Assembly: GCF_009901585.1 (NCBI RefSeq)
Contig: NZ_WXYO01000004.1
Location: forward strand, 124,001-188,000
Length of the DNA: 64,000 nucleotides
Direction: 5' to 3'
From: Poritiphilus flavus
GTDB lineage: Bacteria > Bacteroidota > Bacteroidia > Flavobacteriales > Flavobacteriaceae
Each line of letters starts with the position of its first letter. Position 1 is the first letter of the stretch. The translations under genes and the position numbers were made by a program. Shown here in pieces: positions 62,455 to 64,000 of the stretch. The notes below the pieces were generated by a model. It made no database searches. It had not been told where the DNA came from and saw nothing but the letters and a program-made list of their open reading frames with translations.

Positions 62455-63963
62455 ATGAAAAAATTGGGTACCCTGTTTGCCGCCCTGGCCGGCGTTCTAA
62501 TCCTTGGAAACCACTCGGTCCGAGCTTATGGAAATTCGCCGGATCCGGGTTTGGAAAAACCACTTAAAAAGAAACAGCGAAATGTCGTCTTCATCCTTAC
62601 CGATGATCACAGATATGACTATATGGGGTTTACGGGGAAAGTCCCTTGGTTAAAAACTCCGAATATGGACAAACTGGCCAGAGAAGGAGCTTACCTGCCT
62701 AATGCCTTTGTGACCACCTCCCTCTGTTCCCCAAGTAGGGCTTCTATACTCACAGGGCAATTCTCTCATATGCATACCATAGTAGATAATCAGGCGCCGG
62801 ATCCTGGAAACCTGACCTATTTTCCACAATACCTGCAAAAAGCGGGTTATCAGACCGGCTTTTTCGGAAAATGGCACATGGGAGACCACGGAGATGAACC
62901 CCAACCCGGGTTTACCCACTGGGAGAGTTTTCCAGGTCAGGGGGTTTATTACAATCCCACATTGAATATCAATGGCGAAAGGGTAGCCTACAAGGATTCT
63001 ACTTATATCACGGATTTGCTGACAGAACATGCGGTAGACTGGTTGGATAAACGGGACAAGTCCAAACCCTTCTTCCTATATCTCTCGCACAAGGCGGTAC
63101 ACGCCGGATTTAAGCCGGCCAGACGGCATAAAGGAATGTATAAAGGAAAAAAGATAAGCCTTCCTGCCACTTACGATCAGACTAAAACAGGAGCCTATAA
63201 AGATCTAAAATGGCCGCAATGGGTTGCAGACCAGCGTATTAGTTGGCATGGGGTAGACTATATGTATCACAGCAACCGGGATCTGCATGAATTAGTCGTA
63301 GACTATTGCGAAACCCTTTTAGGAGTGGACGATAGTATTGGAACCGTAATGGAATACCTTAAAAAAGAGGGTCTGGACGAATCAACCCTGGTGATCTATA
63401 TGGGAGATAATGGCTTTAGCTGGGGGGAGCACGGACTTATAGATAAGCGGCATTTCTATGAAGAATCCGTCAAGGTACCCCTATTGGTCAGATGCCCGGA
63501 GCTCTTTGAAGGCGGAAAAACGCCTCAACAAATGGTTCAAAATATTGATATCGGGCCTACCGTACTTGCAGAAGCCGGGGTAAAACAACCGGAAAACATG
63601 CCCGGGGTTAGTTTCATTCCCATACTTACGGGAGACGGCCAGGCTCCGGCGAGAAAAGAAGTTTTCTACGAGTATTATTGGGAGTACGATTTTCCTATGA
63701 CCCCTACAGTATTCGGGATGCGAACGGATCAGTATAAGTATATTAAATATCAGGGTATCTGGGACCGGAATGAACTGTACGACCTCCGTAACGATCCTGA
63801 TGAGATGTACAATCTGATTGCGGATCCGGACAAACAGGAAATCGCCAAGTCCATGTCTTCGGCTATTTACGATTGGCTGGAAAGAACGAATGGGATGAAT
63901 ATTCCCTTAAAACGCACGGTAAAATACCGCTTCGGAGATTACAAACATAAGAACGAGCATTAG
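62455..63963 (+). CDS. S1-family sulfatase, FGly-type
   Basis: A 502-residue exported sulfatase (signal ending near NHSVRAYG). The maturation motif CSPSR-A-x-x-x-TG (Cys91 in TTSLCSPSRASILTGQ) is complete, so the Cys can be changed to formylglycine by a sulfatase-modifying enzyme that is not in this window. Other features: VVFILTDDHRYDYMGF (metal site), GKWHMGDHG, and MGDNGFSWGEHGLIDKRHFY (metal and sulfate site). It would remove sulfate esters from the polysaccharide cut by the upstream GH9. Starts 6 bp after the GH9 stop, so it is in the same operon. Confidence 0.95.
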   Translation: MKKLGTLFAALAGVLILGNHSVRAYGNSPDPGLEKPLKKKQRNVVFILTDDHRYDYMGFTGKVPWLKTPNMDKLAREGAYLPNAFVTTSLCSPSRASILTGQFSHMHTIVDNQAPDPGNLTYFPQYLQKAGYQTGFFGKWHMGDHGDEPQPGFTHWESFPGQGVYYNPTLNINGERVAYKDSTYITDLLTEHAVDWLDKRDKSKPFFLYLSHKAVHAGFKPARRHKGMYKGKKISLPATYDQTKTGAYKDLKWPQWVADQRISWHGVDYMYHSNRDLHELVVDYCETLLGVDDSIGTVMEYLKKEGLDESTLVIYMGDNGFSWGEHGLIDKRHFYEESVKVPLLVRCPELFEGGKTPQQMVQNIDIGPTVLAEAGVKQPENMPGVSFIPILTGDGQAPARKEVFYEYYWEYDFPMTPTVFGMRTDQYKYIKYQGIWDRNELYDLRNDPDEMYNLIADPDKQEIAKSMSSAIYDWLERTNGMNIPLKRTVKYRFGDYKHKNEH

Positions 63964-64000
63964 CTTATCCGGCAGATAATAATATCGTACTTTAGCCAGA

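Overview
The window reads as chromosomal DNA of a marine Bacteroidota bacterium, most likely of the Flavobacteriia. Evidence: two SusC/SusD outer-membrane glycan uptake pairs, an ECF sigma/FecR pair, exact Bacteroidota-type -7 boxes (TAnnTTTG), almost no Shine-Dalgarno sequences, many lipoprotein signals, and a sulfatase/GH9 cluster typical of marine polysaccharide degraders. The species cannot be fixed from sequence alone.

Layout. 1-8.0 kb: a stress and ion-homeostasis block, with a receiver-CNB response regulator (cut by the window edge), a multi-PAS histidine kinase, a P-type Ca2+-ATPase-like pump, an Hsp20 chaperone and a divergent CaCA cation exchanger. Two CRP/FNR-like palindromes (ATGA-N6-TCAT) lie in its intergenic gaps. 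8.0-10.8 kb: one metallo-beta-lactamase-fold gene surrounded by at least two families of palindromic intergenic repeats. 10.8-11.7 kb: a sugar isomerase/epimerase-like lipoprotein. 11.8-16.4 kb: an AT-rich accessory island beside a tRNA-Pro-like fragment. It carries a four-gene unit: a SLATT-like 2TM/coiled-coil protein, an acyl-carrier-like small protein, an outer-membrane beta-barrel and a membrane-anchored STAND/KAP-like NTPase. This is my best candidate for an undescribed (possibly defence) system.

16.9-22.5 kb: a two-component system (TPR histidine kinase plus NarL-type regulator) with three neighbouring transcription units (small lipoprotein + peroxiredoxin, amidohydrolase, SnoaL-like protein). 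Each of these has an exact -7 box and a shared 46-bp upstream element at identical spacing, which points to a local regulon. 22.7-33.8 kb: a mannoside-type utilisation locus (ROK kinase, GH92, SusD, STN-containing SusC, FecR, divergent ECF sigma). 34.3-45.8 kb: a starch/alpha-glucan locus (SusC, SusD, SusE-like, GH13 lipoprotein, a membrane AraC-type regulator with two starch-binding-like domains, and a GH13 neopullulanase-like enzyme), ending in a truncated lipoprotein gene.

45.8-46.8 kb: tRNA-Pro(UGG) and tRNA-Ser(GCU), with duplicated tRNA-Pro 5'-half fragments and palindromes. 46.9-64 kb: a sugar-acid and sulfated-polysaccharide cluster. It holds a Gfo/Idh/MocA oxidoreductase, a lactonase-uxaB-uxaA-dehydrogenase operon, an SMP-30-like lactonase, a PhyH-type dioxygenase, two FG-GAP proteins, an esterase-like hydrolase, a GH9 glycosidase and a sulfatase. 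Secreted enzymes would free oligosaccharides, and the uronate operon would turn the acid sugars into 2-keto-3-deoxygluconate.
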